From assembly GCF_963678635.1 (NCBI RefSeq), contig NC_087062.1:60927584-60987583 (forward strand): a DNA stretch of 60,000 bases, read 5' to 3'. Both the position numbers and the translations under genes were made by a program. The notes under the pieces were generated by a model. That model saw only the letters and a list, made by a program, of their open reading frames with translations. It made no database searches and was not told the origin of the DNA. Positions 12,750-24,319 of the stretch are shown here, one piece after another. The stretch's first letter is position 1; each line of letters begins with the position of its first letter. This stretch comes from Symsagittifera roscoffensis (lineage: Eukaryota; Xenacoelomorpha; Acoela; Convolutidae).

Positions 12750-12802
12750 TTTCATCCATTGTCAATAGAATGATTTTGATTATATTTCAAAGTTTCCCCG
12801 AG

Positions 12803-13078
12803 AGTAGTATATGAGTGAGCTGATCAGGGGGGGGGGGGGGGGTGACCTCAATGTATTAAGATAGGCTATATAGTATCCGGTCACCAACCTATGTATTAAG
12901 ATAGGGAATAGATTTCCCAATGTATTAAGATAGGGAATAGGTTTCCCAATGTATTAAGATACGAGGTTTCAGATGGTAAGATGGTAAGTTTTTTTTTCGT
13001 CGCCCGAAATTCCCATGTATTGATTTCCCTATCTTTGAGAAATTCATTGTAGGGAATTAAAAACTCATTAGGGAATAG
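12803..13078 (+). mobile_element. Truncated left tip of the 15.8-kb element
   Basis: After a CCCGAG (12,797-12,802) the sequence begins AGTAGTATATGAGTGAG, then a G-tract at about 12,827-12,842 and the ATGTATTAAGATAGGG repeats seen at both ends of the full element. At 13,078/13,079 it breaks off and joins host sequence otherwise found at 9,593, with about 2 bp of overlap (GA). It is therefore the tip of the inserted element carried along in a tandem duplication of its left flank. Confidence 0.85.
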
Positions 13079-14197
13079 AAAGGGCGGAATAAAAACTAAG
13101 GCAGAATATGAAGCCGAGAGCATGAATAGAATTAAGAAGGTTTTGCATCAATTTCGAAATGTAAAGCAGCTATTCCAAACTAAAAACTGTGTTGATTTCT
13201 ATTCCCGAGTCGCAGCACCAAATATTCATGACAAGCAGGACAATGTGTAAAATAAAAAATACAGAATTCAATTAAGGATTTTATATAACTCAGATTTGGT
13301 CAATTTGAACATTTTTAAAAGTCGCACTTCTCCCACAATCTCAAATTGTGGGCATCTAAACATTTCAATATTTCAACAATTTTCTGTTCAAATTATGTCT
13401 GAACAAATTGATCTATCAAACTTGTTGAGGCAGAAGCTCAGTTGAACAAACAATTATTTCAACAAAATCAGCTACTAAAAATATTTGAACAAAAACCGAA
13501 ACTAGACTTAATTTAGTTCAAGTTTTAGGTTGGAGTGTTCTCTTTATTTTAAGACAAATTTTTAGTTAAAACCAACCCAAAAAATTTTATATGAAACGAC
13601 TACATTATAAAACCTACCTACAAATAGCCGCGCTAACAGGTGTCGCTTTTTTGATACAGACTATATTGATTTGCCAAACACTCCGAAAAAATTGAAAACC
13701 TATTTTTACCACCCTTTCTTCATGGCGTGAGAACGTTTGGAAAATTACCAAAAGTAGTTTTTGGGCCCTGAGAAGTTTTTGACCAACTATAAGGCTCCTT
13801 TTCTCTCCTCACATAACCATCAATTTTCTGGCGTAACAAGACCAAAAATGTTTGTCATAGCCTACTTAGTCCGCATGCCAAGTTTTGTAACAATCAAACA
13901 ATGAGAACAGAAAATTATTAGTGAAAATTCGCTGGTGGGGGAAAAGAGCCAACGATAATACATACTGACACTCTTAGATGCGTTTAAACAAAATGTAGGA
14001 TCAATAGGACAAAGCTTTACTGATTTTTGGATTCTTGGTAGGCGAAAATGAATGCCATATAAAGTTTCGAACGGCGACCCTTAGGGACCTCAGTAGGTCA
14101 AGTCTTTGAGGGTAATGTCGACGCCCGCTCCTTTAAATCCGCCCCTGACATAAATTACTAATAACAGTAGAAAAAAATATTTTTGAATGATAAATTG

Positions 14198-15492
14198 TTA
14201 TTGAATATAGCAACGCGATTTCTTTACATTTTTTGGACTATTGTTCTGATTGTTTCTCTGAAAAGTATTTTGAACTGTTGTTTCTCTGTCATCATGTTGA
14301 ATCGCATTTCCAAAAATTTCTGCATTTTTGTCAACAGAAAACTCTTTTTTCGCCAAAGACACTGAAGAGTTGTCCTTGAACTGTTTTCTCGTCCTCCAAT
14401 TCAGTTCCTCGTCAAGATAATTTAGACATGAAATTGTTTGCTCGCTGAGTGACTGGTCCACATAAGCGACATAGTTGCCAACAATCATACATTTGATAGC
14501 ATGTTTTTTAATTATTCCAAAATTATCGTTGGTAAGGGGTTCGATTCGTTGTTGTAACAGGTGCTCAAGCATAAAACTTCCAGTTTTGTTTGAACTTTCA
14601 GGACTGCAATAATTGTTTCCAGAATATTCGGAAGCATCCAAGCACATTCATAAACCAAAATGCGGAGATCGCAAATCAGTTCCAATATAATTGGAAACGC
14701 CAGTGAAAAATATTCGGAGCATCTAGAAAAAACTCTCAGAAATTGAATGCTTGGAGATTTTAGAAAACACGGTAATAACTTGAATTGAGTTTCGACGGCT
14801 ATGCAGTTTTGTGGAAAAAAAATTTGTTGTATGAATTGGAAAATTCCATTGATCAGTTGGGAGATGAATAAATTCCAAAATTGGAAAACTGTTTCCCAAA
14901 ACCCGAGGGATTAAATGCAGAGAATTCATTTTTTGGTTTAAAAAAATGGCTAAAATTCCGTCAAAAATGGCTAGTTAAAAAGTCGAAATTTGTCTGAAGA
15001 AAAAAAACCACCCCGAGCACAAATATTCCGTTACTTTCGTATCGAAACTCGGACCAATAACCGAATCAAGATCTTTTTCAAGTTTTTGGGAAATAAATAG
15101 GGAATCGATAACAACGACTCTAACAGGTTCAGTTGAAAATCAGCGTCTTCGGAGATTATGATTGTCAGCACTAGCCGGTCGAATTTCCAATAATGTCTTG
15201 ATTGATTTTGATTTTTCTGAGATGTACAGCAAATGACTCAGCTTTCAACCAAATTTCGCAATCTATTCTAATTCTCAGTGGAAAACACAAACATGCTTGC
15301 GAAACAACCTGATAGATGTACCTACAAGTCCGCAACAAACTCACGATATCTTTTGAACATTTTGAAAAAGATTGCTCAAAATCATCAACACGACAGCATC
15401 GGCCATTGATTAACAGTTGACAAAATTTCTCAAAAAAAAGAAGCTGGTAAAACAAATAGGAATGGCGTTGTCGAATTTTTGCATTGTTGCAT
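14198..15492 (-). pseudogene. F-box/LRR-like gene, copy B (broken)
   Basis: Same gene as copies A and C. The start region (ATG at 15,490-15,492) is preserved but an added T in a T-run soon throws the frame off, before the FCQLLINGRCC segment that reopens at 15,455. The C-terminal frame (14,647-14,198) is open and keeps the segment from EPLTND to NYLDEEL that copy C lacks. As in A, the leucine-rich middle found in copy C is missing or replaced (about 14,940-15,060). Confidence 0.5.
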
Positions 15493-17160
15493 TATTCAAA
15501 ATCTCAAGCTTGGTTTTCTGTAGAACATATTTTGAGTTGAACAATTTGACGACAATTTTGTAAAGGTTTATGGCTTTGTTTGTTTTATTTAAGCATGCTA
15601 ACAGTTAATGCATGGTAAAAATAATTATGAATATCATATGCAGACATATCTCTAAGAGCCGACGTTCTAGAATGAGTGAATAGAATTCGATTTGTACAAT
15701 AGAATTCGTTTCGTACATGAGTTTTGAAGCTTTAGAAAAAATGTATTACAATTCTTAATTTAATTAAAGCGTCCACTTTATTTTTTATTTGATCCCTCTG
15801 ATTGATGTCCAATGGTTGTGCACTCACTTAACTTTTAAAAAAAGGTCTGAAGACCTAATTAGAAAAGGAACATTTAACATTTTCGATTTAATATACGAAG
15901 ATAATCGTTTAATGCAAAATATGATCATTCCAAAATATCTAAGAATAGCTGAAACTAATAGCTTGGTCAAATTCAGAAGTGCACCACTTGCCATACCATA
16001 CAAGCATAACATTGGAGGCTAAAACCACAACTACAAAAATTTCAGAAACTGTGCTAAGATGTTCAAATTGAGCAAAATGCGTCAAAAACCATTGGGGTTT
16101 AAAAAGTATTCAGAAAAATTATTTGAGGGGCAATTAAGCCGACAAAAGTTGGTTGAATTCCTGTTGAATTAACCTTTCATCTTGAAAATTTTTTGATAGT
16201 TCTAAATAGCTAAATTTTACGCTCCCTTTCCAAAACACACAAAAGCATCAAAATCTATTATCCTCAACGCAAACTAGGTCGCTAAGTCGATAAAGCATAA
16301 GCTGAAACAATCTTTTTAAGGTCAAAAAAGCTTTTTAAAGACAAAAAAAAACGTAAAATACCAAACGAAAATTAGTAAATTCACAAATTAAAGGGACAGT
16401 TCAAAACACTTCCGATTTCAATAAAAAAAATTTTATAGTATAAAATAAATGTGACGAGGAGATCGAATATGCATCTTTAAAAAAAAAACAGATTCTGGCC
16501 CGATTCGAGTCTAGGACTTTTACCGCCTCCATGTTACCTCAAATACCATGTGTACCGTAGAAGCTTCAAAAATTTGCTAGGATGTAAGTCTAGCAATCAT
16601 TTTATTATCAGAAAAATTATCACAAAAAATTGCCGAAAAACTTTATCAGACAAACGATCATCCGAGAATTTTTCGAAACGGAAAAAATCACGTTGGAAAA
16701 AACAGATTCTGACCAGTTTCGATCTCAGGATCTTTGGCCTCCCCGGCGTATTCGTTACTTCCAGACCAAAGACCAAGTGTGCCGGAGAAGCCAAGAAACT
16801 TGAAAATACTATCAATATCATGAGTACTGATATTACTTTGCAAGTGAACTGTCAGTAGTGGCAGTAGATTGGTAGCAGTTCACCACTTAAATGGAGTGCA
16901 TGAGAATGAAGTCTAGTGATTCAAGGGATAATTTCCAACAAAATTTTAAAAAGAAAAGAAAAATCCGATTTGGTAACGAATGCTAATCGCGAGCGTAGTA
17001 ACCTATTTGCCAGTAGCTATGCGCAGATGGAATATGTGTACAGAAACAGTAAATCGCGTTTATGGGATGTTGATTGCATCGAATATACTTTTACTGGCGA
17101 TATTAAGAAGTAATTTCATCCATTGTCAATAGAATGATTTTGATTATATTTCAAAGTTTC

Positions 17161-17166
17161 CCCGAG
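17161..17166 (+). other. Left 6-bp target-site duplication (CCCGAG)
   Basis: CCCGAG directly precedes the element's AGTAGTATAT end. The same six bases follow the right end at 32,926-32,931, and a single copy stands in the uninterrupted paralogues at 40,746-40,751 and 42,608-42,613. Confidence 0.9.
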
Positions 17167-17195
17167 AGTAGTATATGAGTGAGCAGAGTGATCAG

Positions 17196-17219
17196 AGGGG
17201 GGGGGGGGGGGGGGGGGGG
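17196..17219 (+). repeat. Subterminal G-tract and ATGTATTAAGATAGGG repeats
   Basis: A run of about 23 G lies 30 bp inside the left end. It is followed to about 17,510 by several copies of ATGTATTAAGATAGGGAATA and of AGATGGTAAG. The same G-tract followed by the same repeats is at 12,827, 18,475 and, as C, at 32,880-32,901. Run length varies between copies (about 8 to 24), as expected for homopolymer slippage. Confidence 0.85.
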
Positions 17220-18468
17220 TGACCTCAATGTATTAAGATAGGCTATAGAGTATTCGGTCACCAACCTATGTATTAAGATAGGGAATAGATTTCCCAATGT
17301 ATTAAGATAGGGAATAGGTTTCCCAATGTATTAAGATACCAGGTTTCAGATGGTAAGATGGTAAGTTTTTTTTCGGCGCCCGAAATTCCCATGTATAGAT
17401 TTCCCTATCTTTAAGAAATTCATTGTAGGGAATTAAGAACTCATTAGGGAATAGATTTCCCTATGTATTAAGATAGGGAATAGGTTTCCTATGTATTAAG
17501 ATGGTACGGTTTCAGATGGTAAGATGGTGAAGTTTCAGATGGTAAGATGGTAAGTTTCAAAAAAATTTTTGAGCTCGATTTTGCCGATACTTGCGTTTCT
17601 TAGCTAGCTTATACGGTTTAGATGTTTTGGTTATAGTTTTATAGGTTTGATTCAACGAGAAAACGATCTAAAAGCTATATTGAAACCTAACGAAACTTCG
17701 AGAAAAAAATCATGTTTTTTGAAGAAAAAAAATTTGGTTCTTGTGTGGAAATATCTAGTTTTTTCGCAATAATTTTGGCTCGGATTATCTAATTGTTAGT
17801 TAATACTGGTTAATTACGTGTAAGTTGTGAAATTAAGGTTATGTATTCAGTTTTCTTGTACATGGTAAGTCAATGGTAAGAGTTTTTGGGCAAAAACTTG
17901 GAGTTTTTGTCACAAAAATTGAAAACTTTTCATAAAAACTTCAAAACACTTTAAGTTTTATTGTAATTCAATCTAATTTATTGGATAATCTTACTTTCTA
18001 TCTCCTTGAATTTATGCCGAAACCTACTGAAACTTCGAAAAAAAGTCAAATTTTTGGAAAAAATTGCACACAAATCAAGTTTTTGGGAAAAAATACAAAA
18101 ACTTCAAAGTTTTCGGAAAAAATTGCAAAAATTTCAAAGTTTTTGGAACAAACTTTAAATTTTTGGAACAAAATGCAAAAATCTCAAGATTTTGGCTAGT
18201 TTTTTGTTGGTTCTGATCTAATTGAGTAAAAAGTAAATACGTTTAGAGTTTAAAATTAAGCTCAAATTGTATTTCAATTGGCATCTTGTTGAGACACTGA
18301 TACAAAACTTTGAATAGAAATATGGATTTTTCCAAATTTTTCACACAAAAAATTGAAATGCGATAAATTTTAGCATTATTTGAGTAACAAAGCGGGTTAT
18401 ATAAAGTTCTCAACATTAACAAGAAAGCTCATAAAAGCTGAATCGAAATTGAAACTTGCAGAAACTTG

Positions 18469-19735
18469 CTGATCAGGGGGGGTGACCTCAATGTATTAAG
18501 ATAGGCTATAGAGTATCCGGTCACCAACCTATGTATTAAGATAGGGAATAGATTTCCCAATGTATTAAGATAGGGAATAGGTTTCCCAATGTATTAAGAT
18601 ACGAGGTTTCAGATGGTAAGATGGTAAGTTTTTTTTTCGGCGCCCGAAATTCCCATGTATAGATTTCCCTATCTTTACGAAATTCATTGTAGGGAATTAA
18701 GAACTCATTAGGGAATAGATTTCCCTATGTATTAAGATAGGGAATAGGTTTCCTATGTATTAAGATGGTACGGTTTCAGATGGTAAGATGGTGAAGTTTC
18801 AGATGGTAAGATGGTAAGTTTCAAAAAAATTTTTGAGCTCGATTTTGCCGATACTTGCGTTTCTTAGCTAGCTTATACGGTTTAGATGTTTTGGTTATAG
18901 TTTTATAGTTTTGATTCAACGAGAAAACTATCTAAAAGCTATATTGAAAACTAACGAAACTTCGAGAAAAAAATCATGTTTTTTGAAAAAAAAAAATTTG
19001 GTTCTTGTGTGGAAATGTCTAGTTTTTTCGCAAAAATTTTGGCTCGGATTATCTAATTGTTAGTTAATACTGGTTAATTACGTGTAAGTTGTGAAATTAA
19101 GGTTATGTATTCAGTTTTCTTGTACATGGTAAGTCAATGGTAAGAGTTTTTGGGCAAAAACTTGGAGTTTTTGTCACAAAAATTGAAAACTTTTCATAAA
19201 AACTTTAAAACACCAGAAGTTTTTTTGTAATTCAATCTAATTTATTGGATAATCTTACTTTCTATCTACTTGAATTTATGCCGAAACCTACTGAAACTTC
19301 GAAAAAAAGTCAAATTTTTGGAAAAAATTGCAAACAAATCAAGTTTTTGGGAAAAAATACAAAAACTTCAAAGTTTTCGGAAAAAATTGCAAAAATTTCA
19401 AAGATTTTGGAACAAACTGCAAATTTTTGGAACGAAATGCAAAAATCTCAAGATATTGGCTAGTTTTTTGTTGCTTCTGATCTAATTGAGTGAAAAGTAA
19501 ATACGTTTAGAGTTTAAAATTAAGCTCAAATTGTATTTCAATTGGCATCTTGTTGAGACACTGAAACAAAACTTTGAATAGAAATATAGATTTTTCCAAA
19601 TTTTTCACACAAAAAATTGAAATACGATAAATTTTAGCATTATTTGAGTAACAAAGCGGGTTATTTAAAGTTCTCAACATTAACAAGAAAGCTCATAAAA
19701 GCTGAATCGAAATTGAAACTTGCAGAAGATAGTGA
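18469..19735 (+). repeat. Second unit of the 1.27-kb duplication in the left inverted repeat
   Basis: The sequence from GCTGATCAGGGGGGG at 18,468 repeats 17,190 onward almost base for base up to the GAAACTTGCAGAA at about 19,725. The outermost AGTAGTATATGAGTGAG is absent from this unit, so it arose by duplication inside the element and not by a second insertion. Confidence 0.85.
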
Positions 19736-21640
19736 AAATAACCGTAATTTTCAAGAACGTAAAATAAAAATTTGGTTAATTAACTAATTTTTTGTCCAAT
19801 TCAGGGCAAATTGAAATAAGACTTTCAATACAAATGAACATTAAGAGCAATTTTCCATAAATTTTCTAGATTTTTGCTCAATGATTAACCTAAATTTGTA
19901 CAAAAATTACAAATTCAGAGAAATTATTCACCTTAATAGTACAGAATTTCAGATCAATGATGAAAAATGAACAGTTAATTGCTAAAATTGACTAAAAACG
20001 AGATAAGTTTTTCTTAAAATTTATTCGATATTGGCTCAAATTCAACAAAATCTTCTTCATAACTGATGATTATCTCACTGTTGCTTCTGCAACATAATTT
20101 TCACGATTTTCCGTAGAATTGTTCTATTCTCAAAGGTTATTCTTACTATCTGCTTAATACATGGTTCCGCTATTGAACACACTTTACAAAAAAATTTAGT
20201 CAGAACTCGAGAATTTAGGGGGAAAATAGTATCAATCGAACGAACAATTTGCTAGCAGAGATGAAATTAGAACTGATACCGTCTGATTATTTTGATAAAA
20301 ATTGTAAATGTCTTCCTCAAATTTCCCTTGTTAGGTGCTACAGTAAACTATTTAAGCAAAAACACAACTTTTGGGATCAATAACTATCACTTTTCTTGCA
20401 AAATAGTTATTAAATCGCTTTTTTTTTCTTATTTATGAGGGAAGTTTTCTCAAAAATATCCAAGTGAAAAATAGTCGGTGCTGGCTGAAACATTCAAAAA
20501 AATATTTAAAAAATCTGAATATAAATGTGTTTTTAGAATTTAAGAACAAATTAGGAGCAACTCTATTAGTTATAATCTGAAAACCTCCGGAAATACGCTA
20601 GGGAACCTAGTTCCTAACATCTACAGTATCTAAAAACTTCTAAAAGAGCGCGTCTCAAAAAATTGATTTAGCAAAGGAAATCAAGGTGCAAAATGGAACA
20701 ATTGTGTAATTTTCGGATTTTTATTAAGCAAAAGAAAACTCTATATAGTTAAAAAATAATAATGAAATGAGATCTTGAAAGCTGTTTTTGAATTATGCTT
20801 CATGTATCTTCTTCCAAAAGATGTCGGATTGAGTTTACTTTACAAAAATTATCCTCAAAACATCTGATTTTTCATAAAAAGTTACCTTATATATCAAAGG
20901 ATAACAAACTTTTCTAATGAATTACACATAAATACCAATCTTTGACACTTTTTATGTCGGAGTTTTTCTCAAAATATGGTTTATAAGCTAAATTTTAGTA
21001 AATTATCTCAAAACTCCTAATGAATTAAATTGAGTTTCTATCTCATTTTCTCAGTTTCTGCTTCATCTTCTATCTATTAAATTAATCCAATTTGAACAAA
21101 ATTTACTTGAAAATTGAACTTTTGATGGAAAAATGTATCGTTTCAACGAACGTTTAACAATCCGAAGCTGAATTAATACCATGAATCCTTTGCTAAACGT
21201 CTTTAAATGATTTTCTCTACTTGATAATTTTATATTGCTGTTTCAACTCTGAATTTTTTTTTTGAAGTAAGTTTTGGGTTGAGAATGATGAATATTATTA
21301 TCTTGAAATTTTCAAATGTCAGCAAAACATACAGTTTCCAAGTCAGTTATCAATTTGTTTTCTGAATCGTAGAAAAAAAAGCAAAAGAAAACCATATTTC
21401 TTAGTAAATCAATCCCCAATATTTGCTACGCACTACTCTATGATTACTTTTACAAGCACTAAGCAAGGAAAACTTTAAAATGGTTATTAGGTAAAACTTT
21501 TCAATTAATCAACGTTTTATAAATATCCAGTTTTTTATAGAATTTCAACAAATACTTAAGCACTCATTAGCGTATGTGATTCAATTTTGCTACCAACTTA
21601 TCGCAACAAAATCCCCGCAAGCTGGCAACCGATGGAGTTT

Positions 21641-22114
21641 TTACAATAGATGGAAAATTTTCGGATCGATTTCCATTGAAAGTTTCAAGACAATTTGAAC
21701 TCGTTTGTTGCTGGTTTTATCATCAATCAGAACCTTTGAATACGATAAAACAAGAATATTGATGGAATAACTGTAAATTTTTACTAGCAGTTTTTCAAAT
21801 TTAGTGTATAGTCTTTTCAGATTCAGTAAAAAATTATTATTCAAAGTTTTTTCTCTTATGTTTTATTAAAAATATATCAATTTTACCTTCTCTTGGAGTG
21901 TGTTTTGAGACTGCTGAGCACATAACTTAACATTATGTTGACAATGCTTGTTCTTGATATGATTAGGAAGTTCCTCGCTACTATATGTATAAAATTTACA
22001 ATTGGAACACATTAAAACGCCACAGTGCTTTCGATGTCTTGATGCGTGTAAGCGAGTGTATTCTCTTCCACATTCAAGACATGCAATTCTTTCATTTCTA
22101 TCCAGTGACGGCAT
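21641..22114 (-). CDS. Two-exon C2H2 zinc-finger protein, left-arm copy
   Basis: Exon 1 is 22,114-21,887 (ATG at 22,114) and exon 2 is 21,733-21,641. They are joined across a short GT-AG intron (GAAG|GTAAAA ... CAAAG|GTTCTG), both in phase 0, giving 106 residues. The protein has CLEC..H....C (C-x2-C-x12-H-x4-C, residues about 13-33), then CSNC..H....H (C-x2-C-x12-H-x4-H, about 38-58), then a polar tail ending MEIDPKIFHLL. It is a likely nucleic-acid-binding factor of the element; its target is unknown. The gene lies inside the inverted repeat, so the element carries two copies; the partner is at 29,768-30,242. CCAAT boxes lie 226-440 bp upstream. The intron is inferred from conserved splice sites and from the agreement of both copies. 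Confidence 0.65.
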
Positions 22115-22339
22115 CTCAATAAGTAGAAAAAGAAAAAAATGGGAGATTTAGAATGTCCCAAATTTTCAGAAAAGAAAAGTTGAATAGGCTCAAAAAATGA
22201 ATAAAAATTAATTAAAAAAGCAAATTTCTTAACCAATTGCTTTTAACGTGAAAGAAAATCAGAATGGATTTACTATTTAGCCAAGCTGAAATAAAATTTA
22301 TCCAATCTAACCATGGAGTTTTCAAAAAATTGCTATCAA

Positions 22340-22552
22340 CCAATCAGAATCGAGCATTAATTATAAGGAAATTTTTATCTTTTCTGATATCAACCAATCA
22401 GAATCGACTTTCAATGGTCATGGAATTTTCAATAAATTTTATGTCAACCAACCAAAACTGAGTTCTACTTCTCATTGGTTTTTCAACAGTTTTGGTATCG
22501 TTTGTAGATATCAAGGATTTCTTCACAGGTAGTAATTGTGGTAATAACCAAT
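22340..22552 (+). promoter_or_regulatory. CCAAT-box cluster near the left zinc-finger gene
   Basis: CCAATCAGAAT occurs at 22,340, 22,394 and 22,548, with a weaker CCAACCAAAAC at 22,448. The context TCAACCAATCAGAATCGA matches the extended NF-Y site. The cluster is upstream of the minus-strand zinc-finger gene and is mirrored in the right arm (ATTGG at 29,485 and 29,539). The 65-codon open frame across it (22,264-22,461) is produced by this repeat and is unlikely to be a gene. Confidence 0.55.
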
Positions 22553-22752
22553 CAGAATGAAGTATTCACAGATTTTAAAATACTTTGTAGATCAGAACCA
22601 AACTATGTTTATGAAACTTCCCAATCAATCAATTTAAATGAATTGTTCTTACATAAATAACTAACATATACAATTGACACCAAAGAAAGATAAATGAGAT
22701 CTCTTGTCTGACTTATATTGTTTTTTCGATGCTCAATTCAAATTTTGAAATT

Positions 22753-23190
22753 TCAATCAAAATTTTTTCGATTTGTTCTATTTTTAACCAGTGAAAGAGA
22801 AATAACCAAAACATACATTTTGGTTGTTTTCTTTCTGGTATATTGTAACATAAACAACGGGAAGTTTTTTAAACTTGGATAGTCGATTAAAAGATAAGCT
22901 GACAACTCTAGATTTTGCATTTGTATCAAATTCAACACAGTAATCGAAATGATGTTCCTTATCTTCAATATTTGTTTCATAGAATCTTCCATTTTTTGTT
23001 TTTTACTGATCGACCACTCAATTTGAGTTAGTTCTTCTAAAGAAAAACATTGTTGATAAATCTGGCAGTACTCTTCTTTTCTGAAATCTCCTCTCCATCT
23101 TTTCAAAAGAATTATTGAACTTTCTGTGTTTCTATACAAGTTAAAACTAATACAATCTCCATCGACGTCATCTGTCCATCACTCTTTAGT
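22753..23190 (-). pseudogene. PC4-like gene, apparently frameshifted
   Basis: The minus-strand frame is open from about 23,187. It shows hydrophobic strands, then FSLEELTQIEWSI, a strand-helix pattern like the end of a PC4 domain. At an A-rich tract near 22,990-23,005 the sensible frame changes to one starting KNGRFYE and containing YCVEFD, a segment similar to YCIQFE of the 25.18-25.85 kb protein, and it ends near 22,775. A one-base frameshift is therefore likely: real decay, a sequencing error in an A-run, or programmed. There is no in-frame ATG at the 5' end, so an upstream exon is possible. A CRE-like TGACGTCG lies at 23,163-23,170. Function is inferred only. Confidence 0.4.
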
Positions 23191-23686
23191 GTTTTTGGTA
23201 GTAGTTCAACCTTAAAATTTGATAAACGTTCATTTTAGACATTGAAAACGCTTTTGATAGAAACATATTTCTTACTGAAACTAACAAAGAAACTTGGAAA
23301 AACTCGAATTGTTGAACCATTTTAACTTATTTTGTAATCAACATAATTTGTTTTTCCCTTATTTAGAGACTGATTAGTTTTATGTTAGTTCATGTAGCCA
23401 ATCAAACCTCAAATTGAGGCAATAGAAAACAATCAATGAAATTCAGAATTTCGAAAAATAACTTTTGATGAAAGCAGTAATTAAATAAATTTTCTGTAAT
23501 TTCCTAAACAAATACTGGAAAATCTATTGATAATTGGATAGTGTTTTATGTCAATTTTGATTAAATTTTTATGTTTTGTCTGACTTTTCCTCAGATATCC
23601 CAGCTCTAAATGTGCACTTCAGTGACAAAATATAGTTTTGAACCAACAATATTTCAATTGACCGACATACAAAACATCACAAAGCA
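23191..23686. other. Element interior without a recognised gene
   Basis: AT-rich. The only marked signal is a CCAATCAAAC near 23,398. No open frame with protein-like composition is visible on either strand. Confidence 0.4.
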
Positions 23687-24226
23687 TTACTGAGGCTTAC
23701 AATTATCAACAAGCATAAGGTCTCCCAAAATTTGGGACAGTTCTTTGATTTCGTTCAATGTATAGTTGACATAGGCAACTTGTTTCATTGCTTCATTCTC
23801 TTTTGCAGTAAAGAGTCGAATCTGAATGTAGGGTGGCTTGTTCACATTGTACTTCTTGATTGTGACAACCACCCTCCTCATGTTGTATGTTGCTATTTCA
23901 TATACTCTATTACAGATCTCCAGCTCCTGATCCATAGATGATTCTTTGCCAGATTTGGCTTCATATATAGGTACGAGTCCAAGGTTTTCAGCATCGTGAA
24001 TAACAGTATTCCGGATTGTCGATAATGCTTCACCTTCTTTTTCACTAAGATAGACTTGTTGGGACTTTTCAAATAGTCCCAAATCGTTAACTTTTAATAA
24101 TTGAAAGCAGGGCTCAAAATAAAAATTCTCCTTGTAGGATTTTTGGAACCAAACAAATCTCCCAATTCTTGTTTGATTTTTTGAGAACTCAATATAATTG
24201 GGATTAGTATCTTTTCTTGAGTACAT
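23687..24226 (-). CDS. Protein with two PC4-like domains
   Basis: 179 residues starting at an ATG. Two similar halves are visible. Residues about 116-172 read MRRVVVTIKKY...PYIQIRLF, then YVNYTLNEIKELSQILGDL, which follows the human PC4/SUB1 order (MRYVSVR, IDIREY, GISL, helix ending ISDI) closely. Residues about 20-76 hold a weaker copy ending VYLSEKEGEALSTIRNTV. PC4 domains bind single-stranded DNA as dimers and act in transcription and repair; here a role in element transcription or replication is an inference. It has a divergent promoter with the plus-strand gene at 24,443; a TATATA on its own strand lies at about 24,323-24,328. The frame is intact. The domain call is by eye. Confidence 0.55.
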   Translation of the reverse strand: MYSRKDTNPNYIEFSKNQTRIGRFVWFQKSYKENFYFEPCFQLLKVNDLGLFEKSQQVYLSEKEGEALSTIRNTVIHDAENLGLVPIYEAKSGKESSMDQELEICNRVYEIATYNMRRVVVTIKKYNVNKPPYIQIRLFTAKENEAMKQVAYVNYTLNEIKELSQILGDLMLVDNCKPQ

Positions 24227-24319
24227 TTTTGAAGAACAGACTGATCAGATGAAGAGAAATGAGAAAAATGATTTTGAGATTAATTGAAAATGGAAGTAAG
24301 AAGTATGACTCATCATGAT

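Larger units (their letters stand above)
13079..17166 (+). repeat. Tandem duplicate (copy B) of the 9.59-12.80 kb host segment
   Basis: Near-identical to 9,593-12,802, with an extra ~0.9 kb (about 15,648-16,548) that copy A lacks at its CAGACAT|ACCATGTG junction. It carries the LTR-like piece, a 13.64-14.19 kb stretch with no gene, the F-box/LRR pseudogene, tRNA-like modules (partial at about 16,490, fuller at 16,701-16,784) and the open stretch at 16,916-17,113. It ends in the CCCGAG target site (17,161-17,166) of the large element. Confidence 0.85.
17167..22489 (+). repeat. Left terminal inverted repeat of the element
   Basis: Pairs with 29,392-32,925 in reverse orientation; in the zinc-finger exon 7 of 228 bases differ. 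It contains a 1.27-kb internal tandem duplication (about 17,196-18,468 repeated from 18,469) and about 1.07 kb (20,398-21,465) with no counterpart on the right. Apart from the zinc-finger gene, 17.2-21.6 kb is AT-rich and I see no gene. The open frames at 17,981-18,199 and 19,245-19,485 are low-complexity repeats of a TTTTGGAAAAAATTGC-type motif. Confidence 0.85.

Noticed and set aside
17981-19485. Open frames of about 72 codons, twice, in the left inverted repeat
   Set aside because: They consist of repeated TTTTGGAAAAAATTGCAAA-type units; low complexity and copied by the 1.27-kb duplication.
22264-22461. 65-codon frame identical in both arms (also 29,619-29,422)
   Set aside because: It is the translation of the CCAAT-box repeat (recurrent STNQNR); the opposite strand function as promoter explains conservation.
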